Origin: Methanoregula formicica SMSP
GTDB taxonomy: Archaea; Halobacteriota; Methanomicrobia; Methanomicrobiales; Methanospirillaceae
Direction of reading: 5' to 3'
DNA length: 64,000 bases
NCBI RefSeq assembly: GCF_000327485.1
Contig: NC_019943.1
Location: forward strand, 186,001-250,000
A program made the position numbers and the translations under genes. Below, piece by piece: positions 1-9,810 of the stretch (positions are counted from its first letter, which is position 1; each line of letters opens with the position of its first letter). The notes beneath the pieces were generated by a model. It had not been told where the DNA came from. It was given only the letters and a program-made list of their open reading frames with translations, and did not search any database.

Positions 1-148
1 CACTAGGCATAGCATCTGGGGAAATATCACTGTTTGTTTTACCCACCGGATATCAGTATGCGGATCCCCCCGGGGGACAGCGTGAAAATCATTTGAAGGG
101 CAGATCCGGGCTAAAATCCCTAATACTTGTACACGAATAGTTATTGTT

Positions 149-1120
149 ATGTCCAACCTCACCGTCGCAATCCTCGCCCCCCCGGATTATGCCAAGGATC
201 TGGGTAAGAAGGGGACGGCAAGTGACATCACCTTCTATAATCTTAAAAAAGGCGATGCAACGGTCACGTTCATCGAACCGACCCGGTATCCTGAGAAACT
301 GTCCTCTCTCTTCTATGCAGTCTCCCTGTCGGACCGCATCATCCTCGTGGTCGATGAGATCAATGCAGCGTTTGGAGAATGCGTGCTGATGCTCCAGTCC
401 GCTGGTAAATCGACCGGGTGGCTGATCCTCAAGAACTATATCTCACCCGACCAGATCGCCCCGCTCATCAAGGGCACGGTGCTTGAGCACTACGAGCTCC
501 TCGAAGAGGACATGGTCGGGATCCGGGAAAAGATGCTTGAGATTTCGGTGAAGCAGACCGCCCACCAGAAGAGCCACGAAGGCGCCGGAAAGGGCATCGT
601 GCCGGTGGACGCCCATTTCAATGTCAAGGGTGTCGGCGTTGTTGTCCTCGGCTCTGTTGCGCAGGGCAGCATTAAAAAACACGACATGCTCCGCGTCCTC
701 CCCACGGATAAGACCGCCCAGATCCGCTCGATCCAGAAGCACGATGACGATGCCGAGTCAGCAGTGACCGGTGACCGCGTAGGACTGGCCCTGAAGAACA
801 TTGAGTCAGAGGACCTTGACCGCGGCTTTGTGCTCACCACAGATCCGGCCGTGCAGCATGCAAACACAGTGACCGGTAGGGCCCAGCTGGTGAAGTACTG
901 GCCTGCCCCGCTCAAGGAGGGCATGGTACTGTATGCCGGACACTGGATGCAGTTCCTCCCGACACGGCTGGAGAAAACTGTTGTTGAAGGCGACTGGCGG
1001 ATGCCGACTTTGACCCTCACGATGGAAAAGGATCTGGTCTATCTCCCTGGTGCCCGGATTGTGCTCCATTATCTGGAAGGCGGCAAGCTCCGGGTTGTCG
1101 GCTCGATGATTATCCAATAA
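149..1120 (+). CDS. SelB/EF-Tu-like protein lacking GTPase motifs
   Basis: The 323-residue protein resembles archaeal SelB/EF-Tu relatives. Residues 150-230 fit a translation-factor beta-barrel (domain 2), with a stretch around residues 160-185 (KGVGVVVLGSV) like the SelB/eIF2-gamma pattern, followed by a second barrel to the C-terminus. The N-terminal third should be a GTPase domain, but I see no GHVDHGK P-loop, no DxPGH and no NKxD motif, so GTP hydrolysis is unlikely. Such degenerate SelB-like proteins occur in methanogens that do not use selenocysteine; their role is not established. The ATG at 149 is the first start in frame after an AT-rich stretch. A poly-T tract follows the stop, so the gene is probably monocistronic. 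Confidence 0.75.
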   Translation: MSNLTVAILAPPDYAKDLGKKGTASDITFYNLKKGDATVTFIEPTRYPEKLSSLFYAVSLSDRIILVVDEINAAFGECVLMLQSAGKSTGWLILKNYISPDQIAPLIKGTVLEHYELLEEDMVGIREKMLEISVKQTAHQKSHEGAGKGIVPVDAHFNVKGVGVVVLGSVAQGSIKKHDMLRVLPTDKTAQIRSIQKHDDDAESAVTGDRVGLALKNIESEDLDRGFVLTTDPAVQHANTVTGRAQLVKYWPAPLKEGMVLYAGHWMQFLPTRLEKTVVEGDWRMPTLTLTMEKDLVYLPGARIVLHYLEGGKLRVVGSMIIQ

Positions 1121-1136
1121 TACCCCGTTTTTTTAA
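1121..1136 (+). terminator. poly-T terminator after the SelB-like gene
   Basis: Seven consecutive T residues (1128-1134) lie eight bases after the stop codon. This is the usual form of archaeal intrinsic termination signals. Confidence 0.5.
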
Positions 1137-1417
1137 CGATCTGGAAAACAATCACTATCAGGGTTTGATCGATCAGGATTGTTTTTCGATTCGATAGATC
1201 TGTGACCTGAAGGGTGAGGGGAATTCCCGTGATTGTTTTAAATCACGATCCCGATCGCGATGAATTTTTTCAGGTAATGTCTGGCTGAAAACCAGCCTCC
1301 CTTTTTCTCCAGGTACTGGGTCTGCTGTTTTCTTGTGCGGGCATGATACCGGTATCGCTTCCTGCCGGTCGCCAATTACCTTATCACTCAAAACGATCAT
1401 CAGTACAAGCGAGAACA

Positions 1418-1987
1418 ATGCTGGAAGGAATCATTGGTTGGATTATCCCGGGCATCATTGTCCTGCTCATCATCGGACTCATCCTCTGGATTGTGAGCAT
1501 CTACAACCGGTTTGTCAGCCTGAAGAACTCATCCGAGGCAACACTTGGCCAGATCCGGGTTGCCATGAAGAAGCGGCTCGACATGATTGACCAGCTGCTC
1601 GGCGCTGTCAAGAGCTATGCGAAGTTCGAGAAGGAGACACTCGAACGCGTCACCGCCATGCGGGCGAGCGTTGCAACAGCCGGCCCCGGCGACCTGAACA
1701 AGGTCGAGGCGGAATCCCGTTCCATCTTCGGCCGCCTCCTTGCGGTTGCCGAGAACTATCCCGACCTCAAGACCTCGACCACCGTGACAAGCCTCATGGA
1801 CTCGGTCAAGGGCCTGGAGGAGGAGATCGCCCGGCAGCGCTACACCTTCAACAACATTTCGCAGGAGTTCAACACGATGATGGACACTATCCCCTCGAAT
1901 TTCGTAGCAAAGATGATGCACCTTGTCAAGCTCGAATATCTCCAGTTCGAGGAAGCCATAAAGACCCCGCCGAAGATCGAGTTCTGA
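1418..1987 (+). CDS. lemA: LemA family membrane protein
   Basis: The 189-residue protein has one N-terminal transmembrane segment (about residues 5-28) followed by a long helical domain with the LemA pattern: YNRFVSLKN, then [14 protein letters not shown], and an FNNISQEFN stretch near the end. LemA proteins are membrane-anchored helical bundles of unclear function. I chose the ATG at 1418 rather than the upstream ATG at 1343 because it puts the membrane segment at the N-terminus, as in the family. The DUF2207 gene starts 13 nt after the stop. LemA and DUF2207 genes are often paired, so the two probably form an operon and act together at the membrane. Confidence 0.88.
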   Translation: MLEGIIGWIIPGIIVLLIIGLILWIVSIYNRFVSLKNSSEATLGQIRVAMKKRLDMIDQLLGAVKSYAKFEKETLERVTAMRASVATAGPGDLNKVEAESRSIFGRLLAVAENYPDLKTSTTVTSLMDSVKGLEEEIARQRYTFNNISQEFNTMMDTIPSNFVAKMMHLVKLEYLQFEEAIKTPPKIEF

Positions 1988-2000
1988 CCGGGTAATTCCT

Positions 2001-3824
2001 GTGAGCGAGACACGACAACTGGGGCTGGTTGTCGGGGCAGGGCTTGCCCTTGGCATCATCGCCCTCATCCTCGTATTCATCCTCCCCCCACTCTTTGAAG
2101 GGGACCTCTCAGTCACCTCCTACGAAGCAGTCCTTTCCAACGACGGGACACTCTCCGAGCAGTACACGTATCACGTTGGTACCAGCGGAGAGTACCGGAT
2201 GCTTTACCGTATCTGGGATGCCCCTCTCACCCTTACTGACAGCGTGGAGCCGTTTATCCGTTTCGTGGCTATGGAACCCGCTTCAGGGACAACCGGGTAT
2301 ATCCGTGACTCAAAGGGAACGGTAACCCTGTACGGGACATCTGCCAGTGAGTCATCCCGCAGCCGGCTGGAGGGCCTCGCAGAGTACAACGAGGTGGGGA
2401 TCTACAATCCATCGTACTTCACTGCCAGCGAGTATCCTGCACGGTACTCGTACGTTCTCAGTCCCCCACTCGAGTATGATGCGTCTGCAACACACCTCAA
2501 CCTGAAGCTGGCCGGCACAACACACATCCCGTATCGCAGCGTGAACATCATGGTCCCGGCGGCAGGGATCGACACGGTCTACGCCTATCCCCCCTCCCTT
2601 GAGGTTCGTAAAGCGGACGACAGCTATGTCATCACCGGAAGCCTTGCAGCAGACGAGATCCTGGCCGTCGAGATGCTTGGCACACAAGAGGCCTTCAGCA
2701 GGATCAAGGGATTCAGGTCAGAAATCCCCAACGTGAAAGAGAGTACCGCTTCAGGGGCATTCTGGTATAACCTCCAGTACTATGCCTCATGGCTCCTGAA
2801 CGCCCTCAGCATGGTTGCAGTCATCCTTGTCCCCCTCCTGCTGATCGTGATATACCACAGGTACGGCAGGGAGAAGGAGTTCACGGTGCCTGCCTACCTG
2901 AGTACTATGCCGCGGACGAACCTGAAGCCTTGGCAGGTGAACCTTATCTTTAAAAATGATGCCACAGATTTTGACGCGGACGGGTACTATGCCACCCTGC
3001 TCGACCTCCACCGGAGGAAGAATATCACCATTACGGAAACCGACAAAGGCAAAGGAATCCAGATACGCGTCCTGTCCAAGAGCGGCACGGATACGTACGA
3101 GCAGCGCGTCATTGCGTTTCTCAACACCCTTGCCGAAGACGGGATTGTTGACACGATGCGGATTACAGGGCTGACAAAACGGGCGGAGACTGAACGGAGC
3201 GCCGAGGAGACTGCGCTCCGGTACCAGCGCTCTCTTTCCGATGTGACCAGCCGGGTGGATACCTCGCTCTCCGGCGAGTACATCGTGGATGGCAGGGACC
3301 ATGTTGTCCCCCTCCTATTCGGGGCGTTCGTTATGCTCGGGATAACCATTATCCTCCTTCTTGTCACGCCCATGCTGTCGTATATCCTCCTTCCCACCCT
3401 GGCGCTCTGGATCGTTGTCGTTGTCCAGGCAGTGATTGCCTTTGCGGCCCCGACAACCCTCTTCGGGCACTGGAAGGACGACCATTACAGCGACAAGCTG
3501 GAGTGGGACGCCTTTACCCGGTTCCTCTCCAACATGGCAATGATCCAAAAGTACGCACCCGCCGACCTCCCGATGTGGGGCGAGTGGCTCGTGTATGGCA
3601 CGGCTCTTGGCGTTGGTGAGAAGGTCGAAGCCGCGATGAAGGCCCTCAACATCAATATCCCCGAGACGGGAGTGCCGCTCGGGGTCATGGGCATGACCCA
3701 TGCCTTTGTCCCGCTCTCAACGTTCTCGCCGCCCAGCCAACGCAGCTCGGGTAGCGGGGGATTTGGCGGAGGCGGTTTTGGTGGCGGTGGAGGGTTTGGC
3801 GGCGGAGGTGCCGGGGGCCGCTGA
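2001..3824 (+). CDS. DUF2207 membrane protein with Gly-rich tail
   Basis: The 607-residue protein has an N-terminal hydrophobic segment (about 8-30), an extracytoplasmic beta-rich DUF2207 domain (about 35-245), a transmembrane helix (about 255-285), a cytoplasmic region, two or three further hydrophobic segments (about 435-488), and a C-terminal tail of SGGFGGGGFGGG type from about residue 577. This is the YciQ/DUF2207 architecture, including the glycine-rich end. Translation starts at a GTG 13 nt after the lemA stop. The biochemical role is unknown; pairing with LemA suggests a shared envelope function. Confidence 0.85.
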   Translation: MSETRQLGLVVGAGLALGIIALILVFILPPLFEGDLSVTSYEAVLSNDGTLSEQYTYHVGTSGEYRMLYRIWDAPLTLTDSVEPFIRFVAMEPASGTTGYIRDSKGTVTLYGTSASESSRSRLEGLAEYNEVGIYNPSYFTASEYPARYSYVLSPPLEYDASATHLNLKLAGTTHIPYRSVNIMVPAAGIDTVYAYPPSLEVRKADDSYVITGSLAADEILAVEMLGTQEAFSRIKGFRSEIPNVKESTASGAFWYNLQYYASWLLNALSMVAVILVPLLLIVIYHRYGREKEFTVPAYLSTMPRTNLKPWQVNLIFKNDATDFDADGYYATLLDLHRRKNITITETDKGKGIQIRVLSKSGTDTYEQRVIAFLNTLAEDGIVDTMRITGLTKRAETERSAEETALRYQRSLSDVTSRVDTSLSGEYIVDGRDHVVPLLFGAFVMLGITIILLLVTPMLSYILLPTLALWIVVVVQAVIAFAAPTTLFGHWKDDHYSDKLEWDAFTRFLSNMAMIQKYAPADLPMWGEWLVYGTALGVGEKVEAAMKALNINIPETGVPLGVMGMTHAFVPLSTFSPPSQRSSGSGGFGGGGFGGGGGFGGGGAGGR

Positions 3825-3880
3825 CCCCCCCCTCCTGCCGGCGACGTGCTGTGCCGGGCACATTTTTCCTGCCGTATATG

Positions 3881-3889
3881 ATATAAACC
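3881..3889 (+). promoter_or_regulatory. TATA box for the PPC-domain gene
   Basis: ATATAAACC lies about 40-50 bases before the ATG at 3930. The spacing fits an archaeal promoter with a short 5' leader. Confidence 0.45.
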
Positions 3890-3929
3890 GGGGCACACCA
3901 TATCAATACCAGATATCGGATCTGATGAT

Positions 3930-4514
3930 ATGCAATACACGGAAGGTCAGATCGGCCGGATCTTTGTCGTGAGAATCGACGACGGGGAAGACCTGTTAGC
4001 CTATCTCCGCCAATTCATTGCGGACAAGGGTATCCAGGCCGGTTCGATAGTCTTCCTTGGTGCCCTGATGGACGGGAAGATGGTGACCGGGCCCGAGAAG
4101 CCGGTCATCCCGCCCGACCCGCATTATGTCTTTTTTGAGGGAGGCTGGGAAGTCTTTGGCGTCGGGACCATCTACCCGGGGGAAATCGGCCCCTATATCC
4201 ACTGTCATGCATCCGTGGGCCGCGCCGGCCATGCCCTGACCGGCTGCCTGCGTGAACGAGCTGTCACGTACCTTATTGTCGAGGCCGTCATCTACGAGAT
4301 CACCGGCCTCTCTGCCCGGCGCGAGTTCGACCAAAAGATGCAGCTCCACCTCCCGGTCTTAAAAGACCCCGCCGCAAAGGACAATGGGCAAGCGACCCTG
4401 CCCGGGGAGGAAGGGGAGCCGGCAACACCAAGCGGGAAGAACAACGGGGAGAGCGAGCTGCCGGGCGGTCTTGCCGAGATCATCCGCGATCTTACCAAGA
4501 AACCGCCGGTGTAA
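3930..4514 (+). CDS. PPC/DUF296 domain protein with acidic/Gly-rich tail
   Basis: Residues 1-140 form a PPC (plants and prokaryotes conserved, DUF296) domain. It begins with an RIFVVRIDDGEDLLAYL strand-helix and carries the His cluster HCHASVGRAGH that binds a metal in this family. Prokaryotic members are small trimeric proteins of unknown function, sometimes described as DNA-binding because of the plant AT-hook relatives; no AT-hook is visible here. Residues 145-190 are a low-complexity extension rich in Gly, Glu, Pro and Asn, longer than the usual single-domain form. The gene lies between DUF2207 and ygiQ on the same strand but has its own TATA-like element. Confidence 0.82.
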   Translation: MQYTEGQIGRIFVVRIDDGEDLLAYLRQFIADKGIQAGSIVFLGALMDGKMVTGPEKPVIPPDPHYVFFEGGWEVFGVGTIYPGEIGPYIHCHASVGRAGHALTGCLRERAVTYLIVEAVIYEITGLSARREFDQKMQLHLPVLKDPAAKDNGQATLPGEEGEPATPSGKNNGESELPGGLAEIIRDLTKKPPV

Positions 4515-4553
4515 TCCACCCATGCCCATCCGGCCAGTGCAACCACGCTCTTT

Positions 4554-6398
4554 ATGATCCCGCAGCCACATTTTCTCCCGATGTCCCGGGAAGAAGGAAA
4601 GCGGCTTGGCATTGACCGGTTCGACATTATTCTCATCACGGGCGATGCATATGTTGACCACCCGTCATTCGGGACCGCACTTATCGGGCGGACGCTGTGG
4701 GACGCCGGTTTCTCGGTCGGGATCATCGCCCAGCCCGACTGGAAGTCCGATGCGGATTTCACCCGGCTTGGGACTCCCCGCCTCTTCTTTGGCCTCTCTT
4801 CCGGCAATGTCGACACAATGGTGAACAACTTCACCCCGAACCGGAAGCGGAGGAGCGATGATGTCTATTCACCGGGCGGGGTCCCGAAGCGTCCGGACCG
4901 GGCCGTTATTGTCTATGCCAATAAGGTGCGGCAGCTCTTCCCCGGTATTCCTGTTGTTCTTGGCGGGATCGAGGCGAGCCTCCGCCGATTCGCGCATTAC
5001 GACTACTGGCAGGACCGGGTGCGGCAGGGGATTCTTGCTGATGCCCCTGCCGATATCCTTGCGTTCGGGATGGCCGAGCGGCAGATGGTGGAGATTGCCC
5101 GCAGGCTCGGTGCCGGCGAATCCGTGAAAGCCCTTCGCGATATACGGGGAACTGCTTATACCATGGAACTTGCCGAATGGAGAAGCAGCCCCCCGTCAGG
5201 GATCGTGGAGATCCCCGGCTTCTCCGAGGTCTCCGGGAGCAGGCAGGCCTATGCCCGGGCATTCGCCCTCCATTATGCCGAACAGGACCCGGTGCGGGGG
5301 AGGGCCGTTGCCCAGCCCCACCCGAAGACGGTCATCATCCAGAATCCCCCTGCCCTGCCGATGGGCACACCGGAACTTGACCACATTTACGAGCTTCCCT
5401 TTTCCCGCGAGGCTCACCCATCCTACAAGCAGCCTGTCCCGGCACTCGAGCCGGTCCGGTTCTCGGTGGCAAGCCATCGTGGATGTTTTGGCGCCTGCTC
5501 GTTCTGTGCCCTCACACATCACCAGGGACGGATTGTCCAGTGCCGGAGCAGAGAATCCCTGGTGCGGGAGGTAACCCGGATGACGAAGATACCGGGATTC
5601 AAAGGCATTGTTCAGGATGTCGGGGGCCCGACGGCAAACATGTACGGCATGTACTGCGATCTCTGGGAGAAGGCAGGGGCCTGCCGGGACAAACAGTGCG
5701 GCCCGGCCTGCCGGACCCTCCATGCAAGCCATGCAGCCCAGTGCGATCTCCTGATGGCTCTCAGAAACATTCCCGCCGTTCGGAAAGTCTTCATCAGCTC
5801 TGGTATCCGCTACGATCTCGTGGAGGCAGATCTGGGGGAGTACCTTGGACTGATTTGCGACCACCATGTCTCCGGTCACCTGAAAGTGGCTCCGGAACAT
5901 ATCTCGCCTTCCGTGACGAAATTGATGAACAAACCCCCGCAGGAAGTCTTTGATCGGTTCCGCAAACAGTTTGCACACCTGCAGGAAGGAAAAGCAAAGA
6001 AGCAGTACCTTGTCCCCTATTTTATGTCCGGTCATCCGGGATGCACCGTCCGTGATATGGTCAGGCTGGCCGAGTATATCCGGGACAACAATCTCTATAC
6101 CGAGCAGGTACAGGACTTCACCCCGACTCCGATGAGCGTCTCGACATGCATGTATTATACCGGGCTTGATCCGTTCACCGGAAAGCCCGTGCACGTGGCA
6201 AAGGGAAGGGAGAAACAGGTTCAGCGTGCCCTGCTCCAGTACCGCGAACCGCGGAACCGCGGACTGGTCGTCGAAGGGCTGGTGGCAGCAGGACGCAAAG
6301 ACCTTATCGGCAGCGGTCAGGAGTGCCTGGTCCGGGAGAACACCGGTTATTCCTCAGGAAGTTTGGGGAAGAACCGCAAATCAGCAAAAAAGAAATAA
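4554..6398 (+). CDS. ygiQ: YgiQ family radical SAM protein
   Basis: The 614-residue protein matches the YgiQ family over its whole length: the N-terminal FLPMSREEGKRLGIDRFDII segment, a cobalamin-binding-like region with VVLGGIEASLRR, a radical SAM cluster motif CFGACSFC near residue 310, and the C-terminal DUF3362-like region with YFMSGHPGCT and FTPTPMS. The CxxxCxxC cysteines would bind a 4Fe-4S cluster for SAM cleavage. The substrate is unknown. The C-terminus is a Lys-rich tail. The ATG at 4554 lies 39 nt after the PPC gene; another ATG at 4581 is possible. The gene ends 24 nt before the convergent sugar-nucleotide gene. Confidence 0.92.
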   Translation: MIPQPHFLPMSREEGKRLGIDRFDIILITGDAYVDHPSFGTALIGRTLWDAGFSVGIIAQPDWKSDADFTRLGTPRLFFGLSSGNVDTMVNNFTPNRKRRSDDVYSPGGVPKRPDRAVIVYANKVRQLFPGIPVVLGGIEASLRRFAHYDYWQDRVRQGILADAPADILAFGMAERQMVEIARRLGAGESVKALRDIRGTAYTMELAEWRSSPPSGIVEIPGFSEVSGSRQAYARAFALHYAEQDPVRGRAVAQPHPKTVIIQNPPALPMGTPELDHIYELPFSREAHPSYKQPVPALEPVRFSVASHRGCFGACSFCALTHHQGRIVQCRSRESLVREVTRMTKIPGFKGIVQDVGGPTANMYGMYCDLWEKAGACRDKQCGPACRTLHASHAAQCDLLMALRNIPAVRKVFISSGIRYDLVEADLGEYLGLICDHHVSGHLKVAPEHISPSVTKLMNKPPQEVFDRFRKQFAHLQEGKAKKQYLVPYFMSGHPGCTVRDMVRLAEYIRDNNLYTEQVQDFTPTPMSVSTCMYYTGLDPFTGKPVHVAKGREKQVQRALLQYREPRNRGLVVEGLVAAGRKDLIGSGQECLVRENTGYSSGSLGKNRKSAKKK

Positions 6399-6422
6399 CC
6401 TGATCGTCTCAAGGCAGTTCTG

Positions 6423-7772
6423 TCATTTCCTGCCGTATTCATCATCGAACCGGACGATATCGTCCTCTTCGAGATAGTCGCCGAGCTGGACCTCGATGAC
6501 CTCAAGGGGGATGAGGCCGGGGTTCTTCAGCCGGTGTTTCATTCCGCTGTGGACATAGGTGCTCTCCCCCTTCCGCAACAGCTTTTTCTCGCCGTTCAGC
6601 TCGATCTCGGCAGTCCCGTTCACCACGACCCAGTGCTCGCTCCGGTGATGGTGGAGCTGGAGGGAGAGCCGCTCCCCGGCCCTGACGGTCACCCGCTTGA
6701 TCTTGTACATCGCGCCCTCCTCGAGGACCGTGTACGAGCCCCACGGGCGGTGTACCTGGCGATGGAACTGCGTCACCGGGTCATTCTTCTGGTTGAGCCG
6801 CGTGACTAGATCCTTGACCTGTTCTGCCTGTCGGTTATGGCAGACTAGGAGGGCATCGGTAGTGTCCACAACGATGAGATCGCTCACCCCGATCAGGCCG
6901 ACGTGTTTGCCCGGCGCATGCACGTAATTGTTCCGGGCGGCGAGGTACTCGGCTTCCCCGACATTTCCATCACGGCCATGCTGTTCTGTCTCGTACAGGG
7001 CCCTGAATGTACCGAGATCATTCCACTCCGCTTCGAGCGGCACCACGGCAACCTTCTTTGAGTGTTCCAGCAGCCCGTAATCGATGGAGATGGCGTCAAG
7101 CGATCCATAGTCCGGATCCTCCCCCCCGCCCAGAGCCCCGGAGAGCCCGGGCTGGTATTTTTTGAGTTCGGCAAAGAAACAGTCTGTCGAGAGGAGGAAG
7201 ATCCCGCTGTTCCAGAGATAGTTCCGCTTGACATACTCCTTTGCAGTTTTCTCATCAGGTTTCTCTTTGAACTGGTCGACAACATTTCCCAGGGGGAGTT
7301 TTTTCCCTTGCTTGATATACCCGTACCCGGTATGGGGAGAAGTCGGTTTGACGCCAAAGGTGACAAGGTATTTTTTTGCCACTGGATCAGCTGCACGGAT
7401 CTGGTCGAGGGCGGCCTCACCCAGGATGTGATCGCTCGGGAACACCGCGGCTGTTGCGTGGGGATAGGCCTCCCGGATACGCTGCAATGCCCACCCGATA
7501 GCGGGCAGAGTGTTTTTGCCTTCCGGTTCAACAAGCAAGCGGGAATCGTTAAGGGTGTACCCAAGTTCCTCTACCTGGTTACGGACAAGGTACTGGTGGA
7601 TATCGTTTGTCACAACCCAGATGTTTTCCGGTCCCGAGAGCCGGACCGCCCGCTCATACGTCTTCTGGAAGAGCGAGGGGCCGCCAAGCTGGATGAACTG
7701 CTTGGGGTAGTATTCCCGGGAGAGCGGCCAGAGTCGTGTCCCGACACCGCCGGCAAGGATGATGGATTTCAT
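6423..7772 (-). CDS. manC: mannose-1-phosphate guanylyltransferase / mannose-6-phosphate isomerase
   Basis: The 449-residue protein has an N-terminal nucleotidyltransferase domain (MKSIILAGGVGTRLWPLSR, residues 1-18, the NTP-binding loop) and a C-terminal cupin (from about residue 335) starting RPWGSYTVLEEG with a QLHHHRSEHWVVV metal-binding stretch. This is the bifunctional AlgA/ManC type, making GDP-mannose from fructose-6-phosphate via mannose-6-phosphate and mannose-1-phosphate. GDP-mannose feeds surface glycans and N-glycosylation (compare AglB in this window). I chose the ATG at 7772 because it starts directly at the family motif; an upstream ATG at 7808 would add 12 residues. asnB lies 79 nt upstream on the same strand. 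Confidence 0.92.
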   Translation of the reverse strand: MKSIILAGGVGTRLWPLSREYYPKQFIQLGGPSLFQKTYERAVRLSGPENIWVVTNDIHQYLVRNQVEELGYTLNDSRLLVEPEGKNTLPAIGWALQRIREAYPHATAAVFPSDHILGEAALDQIRAADPVAKKYLVTFGVKPTSPHTGYGYIKQGKKLPLGNVVDQFKEKPDEKTAKEYVKRNYLWNSGIFLLSTDCFFAELKKYQPGLSGALGGGEDPDYGSLDAISIDYGLLEHSKKVAVVPLEAEWNDLGTFRALYETEQHGRDGNVGEAEYLAARNNYVHAPGKHVGLIGVSDLIVVDTTDALLVCHNRQAEQVKDLVTRLNQKNDPVTQFHRQVHRPWGSYTVLEEGAMYKIKRVTVRAGERLSLQLHHHRSEHWVVVNGTAEIELNGEKKLLRKGESTYVHSGMKHRLKNPGLIPLEVIEVQLGDYLEEDDIVRFDDEYGRK

Positions 7773-7851
7773 GGGACGCCTGAAGAGAATCCGGAATGAA
7801 TCCGGCATCCACCGGAACTCCGGAACTCGTTATATATCTGTCGGGAAATGA

Positions 7852-9753
7852 TCATTTATAGGATTCGCTCTCTTTCTGCACCAGGGAAAAGCCCGGCATC
7901 CTCTCCTGAGACCTTATACGGCTGTTTGTTGCCAAGGCAGGGCGCTGGTCAAAGAATTTTTGGAGCCACAACTCGGTGTTGACGATCCGCCAGATCTCGG
8001 GGGAGTAGGGGGACTTTCCCTCAAGGAACGCGAGGTAATCCCGGATCACCGCGCCGGCATCCCAGTACGGCCGCATCCGGAAGGTGTCTTGAGAAAGGAC
8101 CTGCAGGATGAACGGGCGGAGATCCTCTTTCATCCAGACCTCCTCCGGTGTCACAAACCCCATCTTGTCCATCCGGCAGCGGATCGATTCCGGAACAATT
8201 CCTTTGATGGCATGGCGGAGGCAGGTCTTCGTGATTCCGTGCCGGATCTTCTGGTTCAGCGGCAGGGCTGCGACATATTCCACGAACCGGTAATCGAGGA
8301 AGGGCACGCGTGACTCGATCGAGAATGCCATCGAGTTCCGGTCCTCGTAATGGAGGAGCGAGGGCAGATTGGTTGCGGTGAGTTCGCGGTGGAGTACATG
8401 GTCAAGGCTGCCGTTATATCGCAGGATACTCTCCGCCTTGCAGGTCAGGAGACCCCGGCGTGCTTTCCGCTCGCGGAGCTGACCCAGCGCGGAACGGAAG
8501 AACCCCCGGTGACGGCTCATGCTGCCGGCCAGTTCCTGTACTGCCGTCAGCCACCGGAACGAGCGGAGGAGCGTTGCCAGATACGTTCCCTGGTACGCGA
8601 TATACCCGGCAAGGAGCTCGTCTGCGCCCTGACCGTCAAGGACGACTTTCACGTTCTTTTGTGCAAGCCGCATCACGCAGTACTGCGCATAGATGGAGAG
8701 GGAGCCAAACGGCTCGTCCTGAACCCAGACCAGGTGATCGATGTCGTCCCAGAGCTGTCCGGCCGAAGGTTCGACCCGGTGGGCATCGACCCCGGTTGCC
8801 TGCACGATCTCGTCAATATAGCGGCTCTCGTCAAACCTCCTGTCAGTGAAGACCGCGGAGAAGGTCTTCTGCCGGGAACCGACGCTTGCCGGGGCGTCCT
8901 TCCTGATGATGTCGTTGATGAGCGCGGTTAATGTCGAGGAGTCGATCCCCCCCGAGAGGCAGGTCCCGACCGCCACATCGCTCCGGAGGTGGATCCGGGT
9001 TGCATCGTGGAGGAGATCGAGAAGCCGGGACACGGCCCCGGTTTCCGCAGCTTGAGAATGCACCGCAGGACTGACCTTCACATCCCAGTACCGGACCGGC
9101 TGCTTTGGTCCGTCTGCATCCACGACCAGATAATGAGCCGGCAGGATCTGGGAGATGCCGTCGAACATGGTCCGGGCCGAGTGGTCGAGCACGCCCCACG
9201 CCAGAAAGGTACCAAGCATCAGGTCATCGGGTTTTCTCCCGGCATCCGGGTGGGAGAGTAGGGCCTTGATCTCGGACGCGAACAAAAAGGACCCTCCCGC
9301 CTGCGTGTAATAGAACGGCTTGATGCCGAGCCGGTCCCGGGCACAGAAGAGCTGTTTCCTGTTCCCGTCCCAGAGGGCGAAGGCCCACATGCCGTTGAAC
9401 CGCGAAAGGCATCCTTCGCCCCACTCCTCATAGGCGTGCAGGATGACCTCGGTGTCGGAATGCGAGTGGAAATGGTGGCCTTTTTGCAGCAGCTCTTCGC
9501 GGAGCTCCACGAAATTGTAGATCTCGCCGTTGAATACAAGCCAGAGCGTCCCGTCCTCGTTTGACATCGGCTGGAGCCCCTCGTCTGTGAGGTCGATGAT
9601 GGCAAGGCGGCGGTGGACAAGGCCTGTGCTGTCGCAGATCTTCATCCCCTGCCCGTCGGGCCCCCGGTGGGCGAGCCGTTCGGCCATTGCAGCGAGAAGG
9701 TCACTATCCGGGGCCTTCCCGTCCAGACAGTACTGGCCTGCAATCCCGCACAT
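7852..9753 (-). CDS. asnB: asparagine synthase (glutamine-hydrolysing)
   Basis: Starting at 9753 the protein begins MCGIAGQ, so Cys2 becomes the N-terminal nucleophile of the class II glutaminase after Met removal. Further motifs are RLAHRGPDGQG, NGEIYNFVELREEL, and the synthetase PP-loop CLSGGIDSSTL. Length is 633 residues, normal for the family. The upstream in-frame Met (9876) is rejected because it would bury the nucleophile. AsnB-type enzymes make asparagine from aspartate, but paralogues near surface-sugar genes can amidate other substrates; the neighbouring ManC gene makes a role in exopolysaccharide or glycan synthesis possible. A hairpin repeat lies upstream of the start. Confidence 0.9.
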   Translation of the reverse strand: MCGIAGQYCLDGKAPDSDLLAAMAERLAHRGPDGQGMKICDSTGLVHRRLAIIDLTDEGLQPMSNEDGTLWLVFNGEIYNFVELREELLQKGHHFHSHSDTEVILHAYEEWGEGCLSRFNGMWAFALWDGNRKQLFCARDRLGIKPFYYTQAGGSFLFASEIKALLSHPDAGRKPDDLMLGTFLAWGVLDHSARTMFDGISQILPAHYLVVDADGPKQPVRYWDVKVSPAVHSQAAETGAVSRLLDLLHDATRIHLRSDVAVGTCLSGGIDSSTLTALINDIIRKDAPASVGSRQKTFSAVFTDRRFDESRYIDEIVQATGVDAHRVEPSAGQLWDDIDHLVWVQDEPFGSLSIYAQYCVMRLAQKNVKVVLDGQGADELLAGYIAYQGTYLATLLRSFRWLTAVQELAGSMSRHRGFFRSALGQLRERKARRGLLTCKAESILRYNGSLDHVLHRELTATNLPSLLHYEDRNSMAFSIESRVPFLDYRFVEYVAALPLNQKIRHGITKTCLRHAIKGIVPESIRCRMDKMGFVTPEEVWMKEDLRPFILQVLSQDTFRMRPYWDAGAVIRDYLAFLEGKSPYSPEIWRIVNTELWLQKFFDQRPALATNSRIRSQERMPGFSLVQKESESYK

Positions 9754-9810
9754 TATGGTAAAGGTGGGTACCGTGGGATAATAAGTGTATGAGCAGGCAG
9801 ATGTGACGGT

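Noticed and set aside
5196-6194. A 332-residue minus-strand frame inside ygiQ
   Set aside because: It lies wholly within a clear radical SAM gene and lacks recognisable domains.
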